Below are positions 1-10,648 of a stretch of 64,000 nucleotides of DNA, piece by piece. The position numbers and the translations under genes were made by a program. Source of the DNA: Sanguinoderma infundibulare (lineage: Eukaryota; Basidiomycota; Agaricomycetes; Polyporales; Polyporaceae); the NCBI GenBank assembly GCA_032821775.1, contig JAVLRN010000007.1, positions 2,604,001-2,668,000 on the forward strand. Reading direction: 5' to 3'. Below the pieces are notes generated by a model. That model worked only from the letters and a program-made list of their open reading frames with translations, did not search any database and was not told where the DNA came from. The stretch's first letter is position 1; each line of letters opens with the position of its first letter.

Positions 1-3000
1 GAGAGCCCATCGAATTCGACGGTAAGTGTGCGGAAGGTGGTGCGACACTTGGTGTGCTGATCATCTTTTCTTGCAGATACGCCCCCGCCGTATCAGCCTC
101 AAACCGAGGTCCAGTTCACTGGCAACGAACCCGTCGATGCGAAGGCCAAGAAGGCCAAACAGAAGCCGAAGCAAGCTGGCGTGTATGTGTTCAAATCCGG
201 GGCGACGCACATGATCTCAGGAAGATCGAACGTGGCTCATGTCACCATCGACGAAGAAGTCGCAACAAGACGAGCTCCTTCCTTTCGTGACGCCGAGCGT
301 AGTCGTCCACCTACATCGAACTCCAAGGTGAAGCTGCAGCGCCAGTCAAGTAAGCGGACGCACCTGGAGGAGTACTGGAATCCTGGTGACGACCAATATG
401 AACACGACGGCTTCGTTGTGTCGGACGGATCTGCCCCGGGTCCGTCGTCGCAGCACAAACAGGCGTGGAAGGGTTTGCAACATGTCACGGTCGACTTCGG
501 CATCGAGCCGCTTCTCCCTGGGATCTCGTTCCCGAGCGCGACGTACTTGGGTCGTGGATGGCTGCACGACCTCATCACCCTCCCTTCTCGAATACACGAC
601 ATCCCTACCCCGCTGTCGTGCTCCATGTTCGACTGCTATTTGCATGCCGACATGACCATCCTGGAGTTGATGACCTGCTTGGAGGTCGTATACAACCATC
701 TGCGGGACCTCGTGCTTGGGAGCGCAGGCCCAGCTGACTACGGCCTGTGTCAGAATTGGCAGAACTTCTTGCATTCCGTCTCTCAACACCTGTCGTACCT
801 CTTGTTCAAGGCCGACGACGACGCTCACGCCACGCTCGCGACGAACGCCGAGGCATTTGTGCGGAGACTGGGTAGCCTCATGGAGGAGCCAACGGAGGTC
901 ATCCCGGATGACGAGATTCCCAACCCGCTTGCCTTGCAAGTTCTTTGGTTCCTTGTTGAGGCATCGTGCCGTCTATCGTGCGATCGCAGGCGCAAATCCG
1001 AAGAGCCCGATAGGGCGGTGGCCGTTGGCACTGTCACCGCTCTCACCAGGAAGCTTTGGGACTTCACCTTCGGACATGCGGCGGTCTCGCTGGAGCTTAC
1101 TCAAGAATGCCTCGCGAGTGCGCAGATACCACAGCAGGTCGCGGAGCTCTGGGTATGCTTACTCAATCTGACGAACGACCAGACGTTTGAAGCATCGTCC
1201 GTCCCCAAAGGCTTTTCGTTCTGGACGTGCTATCTGCAGGTCCTCCAGGGGAACGGTCTTCAAATGCCCCAGACGAATGTCGTGGAACGCGAAGCGATCT
1301 GGAGGAGCATATTTTCCTTATGCGCTCTGTCCCAGTTTTCGATTCACGGCAGCTCGTTAGCGTTCTCGTTGACGGAGCCCCGGCTGACGCCCTCCTGGCA
1401 GGTTGTCGCTGCTGTCCTCGAGCGCGCTCCTCTCGCTTTGGATGCAGAGGCGGATGCGTCGTTGACGAAGCGCGTCCTCAGAATGCGCGACGAGTACGTG
1501 TCGGTGCTCGTCACTCGCTGCTTGCTGTTGAATCTCAAGTGGCATTGGCGCCTGGATTCCGACGACGCGCCGGCTGTATTCAACCGCCTCTTGGACGTCT
1601 TCAAGAGCAGGCATTTCGCGAACCTCGCGATCGACTGGGAGGAGAGCGACTTCCCTAGCTTCCTTCGAAAGCACGACCTCTCTCGGCTGCAGGAGAAGCA
1701 GCACAGCGACTCTGCGTTCATTCTCTTCCTTAAGCTGGTTGTCAGGGCCGCGGACGAGATGCGAAAGGATAACCCGCAAGTCATGGTTCCGCCGAAGCTC
1801 AAGAAGATCTTGTCGCTCGCCGTTCCCGTGGGCTCGGTACCATTCACGAAGGCCACCCCGCCATCATCGCACGCCCTGTCCATGCTGTTCAACCGGTTCA
1901 GCGCGGTCGCCGTGGCGATCTACCTCGAACCCACTGTCCCCACTGTCAGGTACCGATTGTCGAACGCCCGGCGGTATGTCAACTTCAAGGATACGAACAA
2001 CGAAACGCGCGTCGCGTGCATTCGCGGCGCCATGTATCTCGCCATCCTCCTGCGCCATCTCAACTTGCCCTTAACGGACATCTTGGAATGGCTTGGGGAC
2101 ATGACTAACGTCCTCATCGACGAGCACCAAGCTGCCGACGCAGTCAAAGGTGCGGCTGCGAGCCAAGGGCAGGAGAAGGAAGGCGTCGGGTTAACCATCT
2201 GCATGCTCTTACGCTCCGTCTGCCATGTGCTTCGAACGTCGACCATGGGTCCTGATAAGAATGAGCACAAGTATCCCGACCCGCGCTTTCTTCAAGGACG
2301 TAAGTCGCTCTGCTTTTATATCTCGAAACCTGCCCTCATCTTGCGCATTCGTCCAGCGTGGGTCACTCGGGTGTTCTCCACTGCCACGAACCTTTCGACC
2401 AACGTCGCTACCAGGAACGAGATCCGCACCTTTGTGCAGGCGTTCCTCGATGCGCGTAAACATGTCATCCCGCCGCCCCCTCGACCGCGGCCACGCGGGG
2501 ATAAGGAAGATAGCCAAGACAGTCAAGACGGTTACTTCGGCCAGTTTGACATTGACCTCGACGACCCGGATTTTCGCGCGGCGATGGGAGAAGTCGATTA
2601 CAAGGAGAACAAGGAGAAGGACAGGATCGTGTGCGAGACCATCGACAAGCACATCTCGCCCGCCATCTATCGCCTGGTCTGCAAGCACTTCAACGACCCG
2701 GTCTACCGCGAATCTGGGAAGCTGTCTTTTCAGGACGCCGACAAATGGGTCGACTGCTGGGTCGGGTGTGCTAGCGTCATGGTGCAGAATGGCAAGAAGG
2801 TCAGCAGGATAGAGCACTAGCGCGGTCCAATGCGCGCGATTAGTTGACGTGTGTTCCAGGACTGGAACTTCTACTTCCAGTACGGTCCACAATCATGGGA
2901 GCACGTCACCGATCCGGACGGCAAACGACGCGTCGGTCTCCGGTTTATGCACAAGCTCTTGGAGCTCGACCCTCCTGCGTACCAGGTGAGCGAGGGCGCG

Positions 3001-3636
3001 CTTCGTGCATAGCCTCTACCATGCTGAGCGCATGCGCAGGCCCACACGGAACGGTTCATCGAGGTTCTCTTCCAGGCAATGGCGACACCGAACGTCACGC
3101 TCGAACACCACTACGCCTCGCTGCTCTTTTCTATTGACCGACTGTACCACCCCCTCTTGAACCAGCTTCCGATCAAGGCGCCTTCCTCTGACGATGGCGA
3201 CTTCCATCTGAAGAAGGAAGAATTCATCGAACAGCGATCGACGATCCTCGACAGTAAGCACGTGCGGTCTGATGATTGTTGGCTGCGTTGACCAAGCATT
3301 GCGCATAGCCATGGTCAAAAACCTCTCCGACGGCCTCGAAGATCAAGCTCGTGGCAACCACTCTCTCGGTGCTCGCAACAATACCTACATCACCTCTGTC
3401 ATGGCCCTCGTTGGCACCATGAAGGACATCTGCGAGGTACGTTGTATGGGCCCCAGAATCGCCTCCCTCGTCAGCTAACGTAGTGAACTCCCCAGGGACT
3501 GAACCCCGGCACCGTCAGCAGAGCAAACTACGTCATCTTCTGCAAACAGATATCCGAACTTCTCATGCGATACCCAACAATCTCCAACCATCACCGACTC
3601 ACGACCCTCATGACCTGGCTCCGCAACATCTCGTAA
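1..3636 (+). CDS. Mus7/MMS22-family DNA repair protein, 5' truncated by the window edge
   Basis: The gene enters from the left edge. Exon 1-21 is followed by an intron (22-76), a long exon with an in-frame 57-bp intron (2300-2356), then introns at 2800-2859, about 2986-3040, about 3254-3310 and 3437-3495, ending in TAA at 3634-3636. About 1,100 residues are visible. The visible N-terminal part is low complexity and lysine-rich. The middle carries a GRGWLHDLI segment. The downstream part has YVNFKD and CIRGAMYLAI, and near the end are DWNFYFQYGPQSWEHV and RRVGLRFMHKLLELDPPAYQ. These resemble what I remember of the fungal Mus7/Mms22 family, which works with a cullin ligase (Rtt101 in yeast) in replication-fork repair in the nucleus. 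The assignment rests on remembered motifs, not a search. The missing N-terminus is expected to be long and disordered. Confidence 0.62.
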
Positions 3637-3991
3637 CGAGCCCAGCGTCACTAATCTATCCCTCAATCTAGTCGTGCACACCGCATGGACCATGGTCCCT
3701 AGCATCATCTGTCACCAGCATCCCCACAAATTCAATGTAGCATATAGCAATAGCAGTCACACTACAGCCCACGCATCTAGAGCTGGATGTCTCTTCGAGG
3801 AATTGCGGCACTTGGCCAGGCAGTTTCATGTCTTGCGATAACTTGTGAGTGATGGCACATACATCGTGTTCAAGTTCAGACTACGTCCCCTTCGCCAGAG
3901 CTACATACACACGCAGCCGAAATCAGGAAGCGCGCGGCGCCTTTGCTGTTGAAACGCCTCCGTATCAGCCAGGTACAGTAGCACTCCCGGT
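3637..3991. other. Intergenic, no gene seen
   Basis: This gap lies between two genes converging on it. It should hold both 3' UTRs. I see no ORF with coding character, RNA gene or repeat. Confidence 0.5.
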
Positions 3992-4410
3992 CTAGTGGAT
4001 TACGGATCTATGAAGACGAACCTTGTCGACATCCGTATCCTCGTATTTCGGCGGCTTTTCGTCTCCGTGGCCGTCCGAATCAGGCTCGATCACAACAACA
4101 TCCACAATCGCGTAGGCCCGGATCCTGGAGATGACCGCCGCCCACGACTCGGCAGTGATGCGGACGTTTTCATCTCGACTGCCAACGGTACGGCGCAGGC
4201 ACATGGTTATAAGGCTGGGGTCGACGTTCTTCAGCTCCTTGAAGTTATCTCGCGCCGCTTGAACGCCACCCTAAGTTGGGGGCAACCTTTAGCTTGACGT
4301 GGCGAGGGGCTCTAGCTATCGTTCCGTACCTGAAGAGATTTAGGACTGGGTACATAGCAGAGATTGTCCTTGAAGCGGTAGGTCAGGACTTTGGAAGAGT
4401 TCAGAGTCAT
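3992..4410 (-). CDS. 119-aa orphan protein of basidiomycete type
   Basis: Two exons: 4410-4330 (27 codons) and 4270-3992 (93 codons), joined in phase 0 across a 59-bp GT-AG intron. The protein starts MTLNSSKVLTYRFKDNLCYV and has a segment AARDNFKELKNVDPSLI, followed by VRITAESWAAVISRIRAY and a hydrophilic acidic tail. I remember similar small proteins from mushroom genomes in which a residue run like ARDxFPELRxVD is followed by a beta-strand region, but I know no function. No signal peptide or membrane segment is visible. Good phase at the splice junction and coherent residue patterns on both sides support a real gene. The start methionine is the first in the exon frame that keeps the conserved-looking KVLTYRFKD. 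Confidence 0.55.
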
Positions 4411-5853
4411 GGAAGGCGTTTGGGATGCGTCAAGATAGAGTGTTGGTGGGTGAACGGACTCGCGAATGGATGGTGAGGTTCAACAAGCAATTTGGCTTGG
4501 GTTGGTCGATGGCTCGATAGCAAAGTGCATCCGCTAAGTAGCAACCGCAGTCGAAGTGTGCACTGGACAGCTTGATGGTAGATAGGGTAGTCAGGCGCGG
4601 AGGCTATGTAGTACATGCACGGCGAGATTGAAATTGACCACTCCACCATATCTGATGAACGTACTGTCCGGGTTGTGCGCAAGTCCTCAAGGGGTACTTT
4701 TCGTGAAGGGTGGGTATCGTGTGCATTTAGATCGACGCCTTCCCTCTGTGTTCGTTTTGGGCCGCGCTTCACGGCAATCCTATCAGCTGGTAACCCATTA
4801 GCCGGTGGCAGGGGCGGTAGAAGCTCTTGTCAATGGATAATGGATTGTGACATTGTCCAGTCTTCTTTCGTGATTTTGATGAGCAACAGCGCTGGGTACG
4901 TGTGCTCCACTCGTCTAGGACTGTAGCTCTTGAACATGAAATGGCGAGCAGTGTCAAGACCCGTCAATTTCTTTCTGCATTAAATGCCCGCGTAGCTGAC
5001 TGTCCAGAAACCTGATGAGTATAGATTGCAACGATAGCGAGCCTAAGAGAATATCAAAACTGACGAATGCCCCCATTCAATGGTTTCATGGTGAGGGGAG
5101 ACGGCCGGTGCGTATGTGGGATCAAACCACGCATCTCGATCCGATCTCACACTCGGAACGAGCCGGAGGGCGTGGGCGACAATGGCCCAACACTCAGATG
5201 GAACCCTGCAAGACGGAACCAATGACTACACTTCGGACGGTGAGCAACTGTTCTCGATCTCTGACTTTTGAACCAGAACATCCGGGCTCGAGTGTAAAAG
5301 GAATCGATCTTGAAGCTGTTCAGCACTTCGGATGCACACAGTAATCATGGTCGTTGTATAGTAACGTCGCAATTGAAAATGGAAGATGGCATGCGCCGCC
5401 GGCATGCAACCTTTGGAGCTCAAGGAGTCGGAGGAGCAACTATAGGTGCTTCCAGCTACCGGCGATCAAGTTGCGGCTGAATGTCAACCACATCAACTCG
5501 ATCGTCGGCCGGGTGGGAGTCATCCTTGCCGGCCGTAGGTTCGAAGTAAAACTGGTGACGTTGTGATACGGTTGACTGATCATTGTCGCCCATAAATTCC
5601 AGAGGCTAACCTTGGCTAACTGGTCAGATCCCCTCCGAACGTCAGCCTCCAGCAGCCTCCTCCTCTCCGGAATGGCATATAAACCCCCCTACCCACGGCG
5701 GTACTCCCTTCACTGCTCTCTAGTCGTCGAACGTGCTCTGCGCTTGCTCTGCATCTGCTATCGTTGCCACACACCCGCTATCGTCGCTGTGCACTTGCTA
5801 CTGGCTGCTTTCATCTGCCTTCGTCATTGCATATCATATATACACATACTACA
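4411..5853. other. Long intergenic region with the promoter of the proline-rich orphan
   Basis: Only short ORFs without coding character occur in about 1.4 kb. The right end holds a TATA box (5678-5683) and a C/T-rich leader with repeated GCTATCGT/TGCT-type words before the ATG at 5854. Confidence 0.5.
5678..5683 (+). promoter_or_regulatory. TATA box of the proline-rich orphan
   Basis: TATAAA in the context GGCATATAAACCCCCC, about 170 bp upstream of the ATG at 5854 and followed by a pyrimidine-rich leader. Confidence 0.5.
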
Positions 5854-7327
5854 ATGCCACCCATCCGATTCATCAAGAGCATACATGAGGCTTTCAAGAA
5901 CGCTATCCCCAACGTCCGCAAGCCGAGCACGGCCTTCCCTCTTACCGTCCACCCTCTCCAACCACTCCGCCAGTCCCCGCCCCTCGGGTTCAGCGTCCTC
6001 CGCCAGCACGTTCAGGCCGGCAGGACCTCAACCGCTCAGCATTCCAAAAAGGTAAGTCCATCCCGCACTATCTACTCATGTCCACATGCATAACGCTGAA
6101 CATCGAATTAGTTTCCGTCGCGCATCCTGAGGGAAAGCCGCTTCAGCGATCACGGAATCAGCGCCTCGTTCAAGAAGGCCGTCCGCCATCGCGACAGGGA
6201 CAATGCCATCGCGCACGGGCTACCGTCATTTCCTCCAGTCCAGTACCAAACCCAGCCTCCCATCCTATACCAGCCGCCCGTTCCCCAGCCGCTCTCCAGC
6301 TCTCGCCGGATGATGCGCGAGAAACGTTTCGCGGAGAAGCACATGGGCGTTCCCCTCGCCATCTACCACGCCTGCAAGGCCATCAACGCGCCCCGCCGCC
6401 CGCCTGCCAAGTCCGTCGAGCGACACGGCCGCGAGACCCATCGTTCACGGCTCGTCGCTCGTGCGCGCTATGGCACCCCGTTTTGCGGGACCGAGCGCAG
6501 GGCAGCGTTTATGCAGCCGCGTGGCAGGTTCACTCCGAATGAGGTTGACACGAACGCGCTCGTCTCGTCGGGAACTCCGCAGTGGGCTGGCTTGCGATCG
6601 TCGGAGATGAAGGCGGGTCAGCTGTCGGTGCCCGTGAGTTCTTTCAATCGTTTGGTTTATTCATGCGCTTATTGAGCTACTCTCTATAGCCTTCGCCCAT
6701 GAAGGACATTCTTCCGGCTCTGTCCCAGGACCCGGTGGACGAGGTACGTACGGCTCTACATTCATCTCACGTCCATTCCGTTAGCCTAATGTTCTCGCAG
6801 ATGGAGGAAGTCATCCCGGCTCCGCTCATGTACGCTGTCGCTCCGCCGGTCACTGCGGTGTCCCAGACGGTGGCGCCAGTCCAGGTACGTACGGCTCGTC
6901 TTGATTTTGCGTGCATGCGCTAAACGCGTCGTTGTCGCAGATGGAGGAAGTCATCCCTGCTCCGCTCGTGTACGCAACTCCGGTGTCCGAGCCCGCGCCG
7001 CCACTCCGGTCACCTCCTTTCGTCCAGCCCCCTCCGGTCCAGGGACCCTCCGTCCAGCCACCAGTGCACCCGACCCAGCCTCCCCAGCATCCGTCCACCA
7101 TGTCATCCTTCTGCCGCAATCTCGGTCGGGTCTCGAACGAGATGGCATACGTCCTCAGGGCCCTTCGCGGGATCAACGCACGAGAGCGCACCGCTCTCCC
7201 TCCAACCACGCCCGCCGCACTGAGGACTCGGGGTTCGACGGGTCGGAACCGGACTCCTCAGTCGCCGATGAAGGCTCGCCCGCAAGCGAGGCTGCCGTAT
7301 GCGCGGGCGGTTACTGTATACCCGTAG
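5854..7327 (+). CDS. Proline-rich 414-aa orphan with a duplicated exon
   Basis: Five exons in perfect phase 0: 5854-6051, 6112-6633, 6690-6743, 6801-6884 and 6941-7327, for 414 residues. Exon 1 starts MPPIRFIKSIHEAFKNAIP. Exon 2 has SRFSDHGISASFKKAVRHRD, a proline/glutamine stretch, then KHMGVPLAIYHACKAINA and ARYGTPFCGTERRAAFMQ. Exons 4 and 5 both begin MEEVIPAPL(M/V)YA, and each is preceded by an intron starting GTACGTACGGCTC, so an exon plus its upstream intron was duplicated. Exon 5 is proline-rich and ends in a basic tail. There is no signal peptide or membrane segment, and I recognise no family. A frameshifted relative lies at 20245-20709 on the other strand, which shows that exon 2 is a transmitted protein segment. 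Function unknown. Confidence 0.72.
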
Positions 7328-7349
7328 CCAGGTGGACTTGTGAGCCCTT

Positions 7350-7461
7350 ACGAGGGGCGGCCCTTGGGTCAGCCCTCGTTTTCCGATGAGACGAGGGGCG
7401 GCCTTCGGGTGCGCCCTCGTCTTCCTCTGGAGGCGAGGGGCGGCCCTTGGGCAAGCCCTCG
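7350..7461 (+). repeat. Three tandem imperfect hairpin repeats downstream of the proline-rich orphan
   Basis: Units at 7350-7379, 7391-7420 and 7433-7461 share the form (A)CGAGGGGCGGCC-TT(G/C)GG-GCCCTCGT, with a period of about 41-42 bp. In each unit CGAGGG pairs with CCCTCG, so each can form a stem-loop in DNA or in the 3' UTR of the gene ending at 7327. Loop bases vary while the outer stem is kept. Confidence 0.75.
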
Positions 7462-7893
7462 TTCGTCAGCTCATTGTCCGCGCATGGTTGTGGACGTACA
7501 GCCGACTCCCTTTTCTTCGTTTAGGTAGTTCTTTCCTTTCTTGTTCAATTCTTCCGCCCCCTTATACCCTCCTTATATATACAAAACTTTACGTCTCGTT
7601 ATACCCACTATACCCCACAAAATACGTGCATTGTTACATTTACCTGATACCCGATAAAACCCAGCCGGCCTACACTTCGGAAGTTTTTATATAAACCCAC
7701 ACATGTTACAGTACCTCAGAAAACACACATAGCCTCGTATATCTCACAAAACCTACACATCTCACTATACCCCAGGAATTCGATACATCATTTTAAACCC
7801 CGGAAAACCGCTACCACAGGGGATACTTATTCGCCCGAGTGCCTTTTATTAGGCTTCTTTCTGCTTGTGTTTCCAGCTGAATTAGTATCAGAA
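7462..7893. other. AT-rich low-complexity spacer
   Basis: A/T/C-rich sequence with repeated TATACCC, CCACAAAA and ACACAT words and no coding ORF. It may be a degenerate repeat or the end of the 3' UTR. Confidence 0.4.
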
Positions 7894-7963
7894 GCATTAA
7901 TGGGGTAGTGGTAACCTGGGTCGTTGCCATCGACCCGCCGGGGGTTCGATTCCCTCTTAATGC
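7894..7963 (+). tRNA. tRNA-Gly(GCC)-like gene, copy 1
   Basis: A 70-nt cloverleaf can be drawn: acceptor GCATTAA with TTAATGC; D stem GGGT/ACCT with loop AGTGGTA; anticodon stem GGTCG/CGACC with loop TTGCCAT, giving anticodon GCC; and a T arm with loop TTCGATT. The A box (TGGGGTAGTGG) and B box (GGTTCGATTCC) are present. It differs from the copy at 38293-38362 only in the 3' T stem (CCCTC here, CCCCT there), and both versions still pair. A CTTTTTG run about 40 nt downstream is only a weak terminator. Confidence 0.7.
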
Positions 7964-8792
7964 ATGAAGAGTGATTCCTGTATCCATTCTTTTTGCTTTC
8001 GACGACAATTCTACTCGCCACCTTGCGCCATCCGGTCATGGAAGCCGAAATAATATATTCCTTTCAATATGGGCATGTTCTCCTATTGCCATCCTACAAA
8101 AGCAAAGAATACACGAAGTTTGGTGAGCAGAGTCGATTAAAACGCCTCCAACATACACGTCCGGTGGATGTTGGAAGTCTTCCTCGTGGATGCCGTGCTC
8201 AGTCATGGGCAGAAAGCCCGACGGTCGACGACCTGGTATGGCGTTTCTAACTTGAGTACCTCGCCGGTCCCGTTGCCATGCCTCGTCAACGAAGTCATGG
8301 CGGCGATCTGCGACAAGAGACTAGTAGTTCGAGAAGCGGGAGGCGAGAGAGATCACGGTAAGAATATAGGACGTTGCTGAGTCACGCCTGGGACTTCAAC
8401 CGCCAGACCGTCTGACTGAGACTCCGCGGCTGTAGTTTGAGGACGACGCGTGCAAGGAAAGTGGTGCTCTATCCAGTTCGCCCAAGCTATTCCTGACGCC
8501 TATCACAGATCTTCCGCGGCGCATCGTCCACGCGGGTCTGGCCTGTAAGAGTCGCTTGCCATGTTCGTTGTCACGGGTTAGTACTCGACAAATCGACAAA
8601 TCATATGTTGACTTCGTCACCCCGATCAGAAGCCACGTACGCCTGGTGCATTGGTGTTTCACCTGACTCACGCTTCTTTCGAGAGGCTTGACAGAAATCG
8701 CGCACGACATGCGAAGGTCCCGAAGTGTTTTGACCTGCTATTCATACACATACAAATATTCATACACATACACGGTGACATACCCATTCCGC
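7964..8792. other. Intergenic, no gene seen
   Basis: No ORF with coding character. A small imperfect tandem of TTCATACACATACA-type units lies at about 8741-8775, just beyond the 3' end of the next minus-strand gene. Confidence 0.45.
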
Positions 8793-10181
8793 CTACTCCG
8801 CCTTGGGTTTCGGACTCGAGGACGTGCTCCCAGGCTCGAGGCCAGCCTTGACAGCCTCAATGTAGTGCTGCCTCTTCTCGAGGTCTGGCACATGACTCAA
8901 GTCAGCTTACGCCATACAGCTTCTGTATGACAAGCATGCCTACCGTGCGCCCACATCGCGGCCCCGATGCGGTTCGAGACGGAGAAGATGAGCCCGATGA
9001 TGGGGATGCGCTCCGCGAGAGCGGCAGTGAAGCCAAAGACTGTCGAGCGAACGAAATGAGCATCTGCACAGGCGTGGACACGGATATATGCGCGCGCGCG
9101 TACCTCGGTAGTCCCACTTGCGCTCTTCGATGAAGACGGCGATCTGGTCCTTCGTCATGCCCTTCACCTTGTAGTACTACAAAAGCCCAGGACAAACAGC
9201 GTTCACGACCGCGTTCACGCGCATACAGAGAGCGCGGGCGGGACGTACGGGCTCGTGCAAGTAGCGCGCCGTGCCGAGCGCGCGGAACGCCGCGGCGAGG
9301 ACCATGCCAGCGAACGGGATAAAGTCCAGCGGGATGGAGATCACTAGTCAACGCAGGTCAGCTCGCACACGCACGCGTGAAAGTCGAAACACACTCACGT
9401 CGCGCGAGCATGCTGCCGACGGGCCCGCCCATGAAGAACGAGAGCCGCCACTTGGACTTGACCGGGGGCGGGTTGTCCCACTCCTCGACGTACGGCCGCC
9501 ACCAGTCGGCGCCCTTGCCGCGGGACTCGATGGTCTGCGCGTACGCGCGCTCGCGGGCGATGCGGATGTTGCGGGAGAGGAAGAAGTAGATGATGCTCGA
9601 GATCTGGCTCGAGAGGAAGAAGAGCGTCGCGTCTGGTCACCGGCCGCCGGTCGCCGTTTGGTGAGTGCAAGCTGCTGGGCGGGGGAGAAACGGGGCTCAC
9701 AGGTCGGGATGTCGAACGGCAGCTGTATGCCGAAGATGGCGTCCCGGGACAGGCCCGTCACGCGAGGAGAGCTTCACGCTGCGCTTGAGCCACCGCGCAC
9801 GCAAGCATTTCACGTGGACGGAGTGGACTCACTTGATGAAGAAGTACTCGACAAACACTTTCTGGATCTTATACGTCCCCGCAGCCTTCGGGGAATGAGC
9901 ACACGAACATGTATACGCTCGACATGTATCATGCTCACCCAAACGAGGCCAACAGCAGCTCCCCGCATGAACCCGTGCTTACACTTGTCCCACGCGGGCA
10001 CCCTCAACTTCGGGTCCGAAAGAAGCCTGTAGAAGCCAACGACGACATAAGAGGGGGGGAATTGCAGCCGGTGCGTCGCCCGGCGCAGGTTCGCAGGGAT
10101 GTTCTCGTCTTCGGGATGTGGTGAGGGGCTGCTCTTGTAATCGCCTGGAATGAGTTCGTCCTCGCCAGGAGGGATAGACAT
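8793..10181 (-). CDS. Multi-pass membrane protein, probably RRT8/outer-spore-wall (EI24-like) family
   Basis: Eight exons: 10181-9939, 9885-9833, 9771-9701, 9632-9399, 9343-9249, 9176-9104, 9039-8944 and 8884-8793, giving 318 residues with every phase consistent. The N-terminus is polar. Hydrophobic segments include GAAVGLVWAAGTYKIQ, ATLFFLSSQISSIIYFFL, ISIPLDFIPFAGMVLAAAF and IPIIGLIFSVSNRIGAAMW, the last followed by DLEKRQHYIE. A C-terminal IPxxGxxFxxxNxxGAAxWAxDLE pattern is what I remember from fungal Rrt8/Lds1 outer spore wall and EI24-type proteins, whose yeast members are about 345 aa. These sit in endomembranes or lipid droplets. The family name is tentative, but a real multi-pass membrane protein is well supported. 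The third exon uses a less usual AAG acceptor. Confidence 0.62.
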
Positions 10182-10648
10182 GGTTCAGACGAAATGGTTA
10201 AATGCGACAGATGGTGGTCCGAGTCCTCTCCTGTCCCCTGCCCAAGCAGTACCTCGGAGCGCTCGGTGGCAGTGTCTCCGTTCTGAATCTCATGTGCCAG
10301 CCGAGTGGTTTCGGTGCGCACCATCGCCCAAGAAGCGAGGACAAGGATAAACCTTCCGTCCTTCGACTTACTAGTAACTTGTCGAGTATATGTCGCACAC
10401 GCATTTGGCGACCGCACGGTAGCACTCGGCGTCCTGGCCTTGTCCATCTACGCAACGCGATATATAGCTTCGATAGTAGATACAGTATTCTATTCTGTAT
10501 TGTAAGTGACGTACTTATGTCCGTGATGCAACAATTAATGTGTAGAGCAGAGAGACGCGCTTCCTGAGCGCAAGGTCGTGGTGAGCCAAGGTGTACCGAG
10601 TGTTATTACATTTGCACTTGTGGATACAGGCAACGCAGGAGGGCGGTG
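10182..10648. other. Intergenic, no gene seen
   Basis: It should hold the promoter of the membrane protein gene and the 3' UTR of alpha-actinin. No coding ORF or repeat was noticed. Confidence 0.45.

Noticed and set aside
9091..9102. CG dinucleotide run as Z-DNA or a regulatory element
   Set aside because: It lies within an intron of the membrane protein gene and is short; nothing else supports a role.
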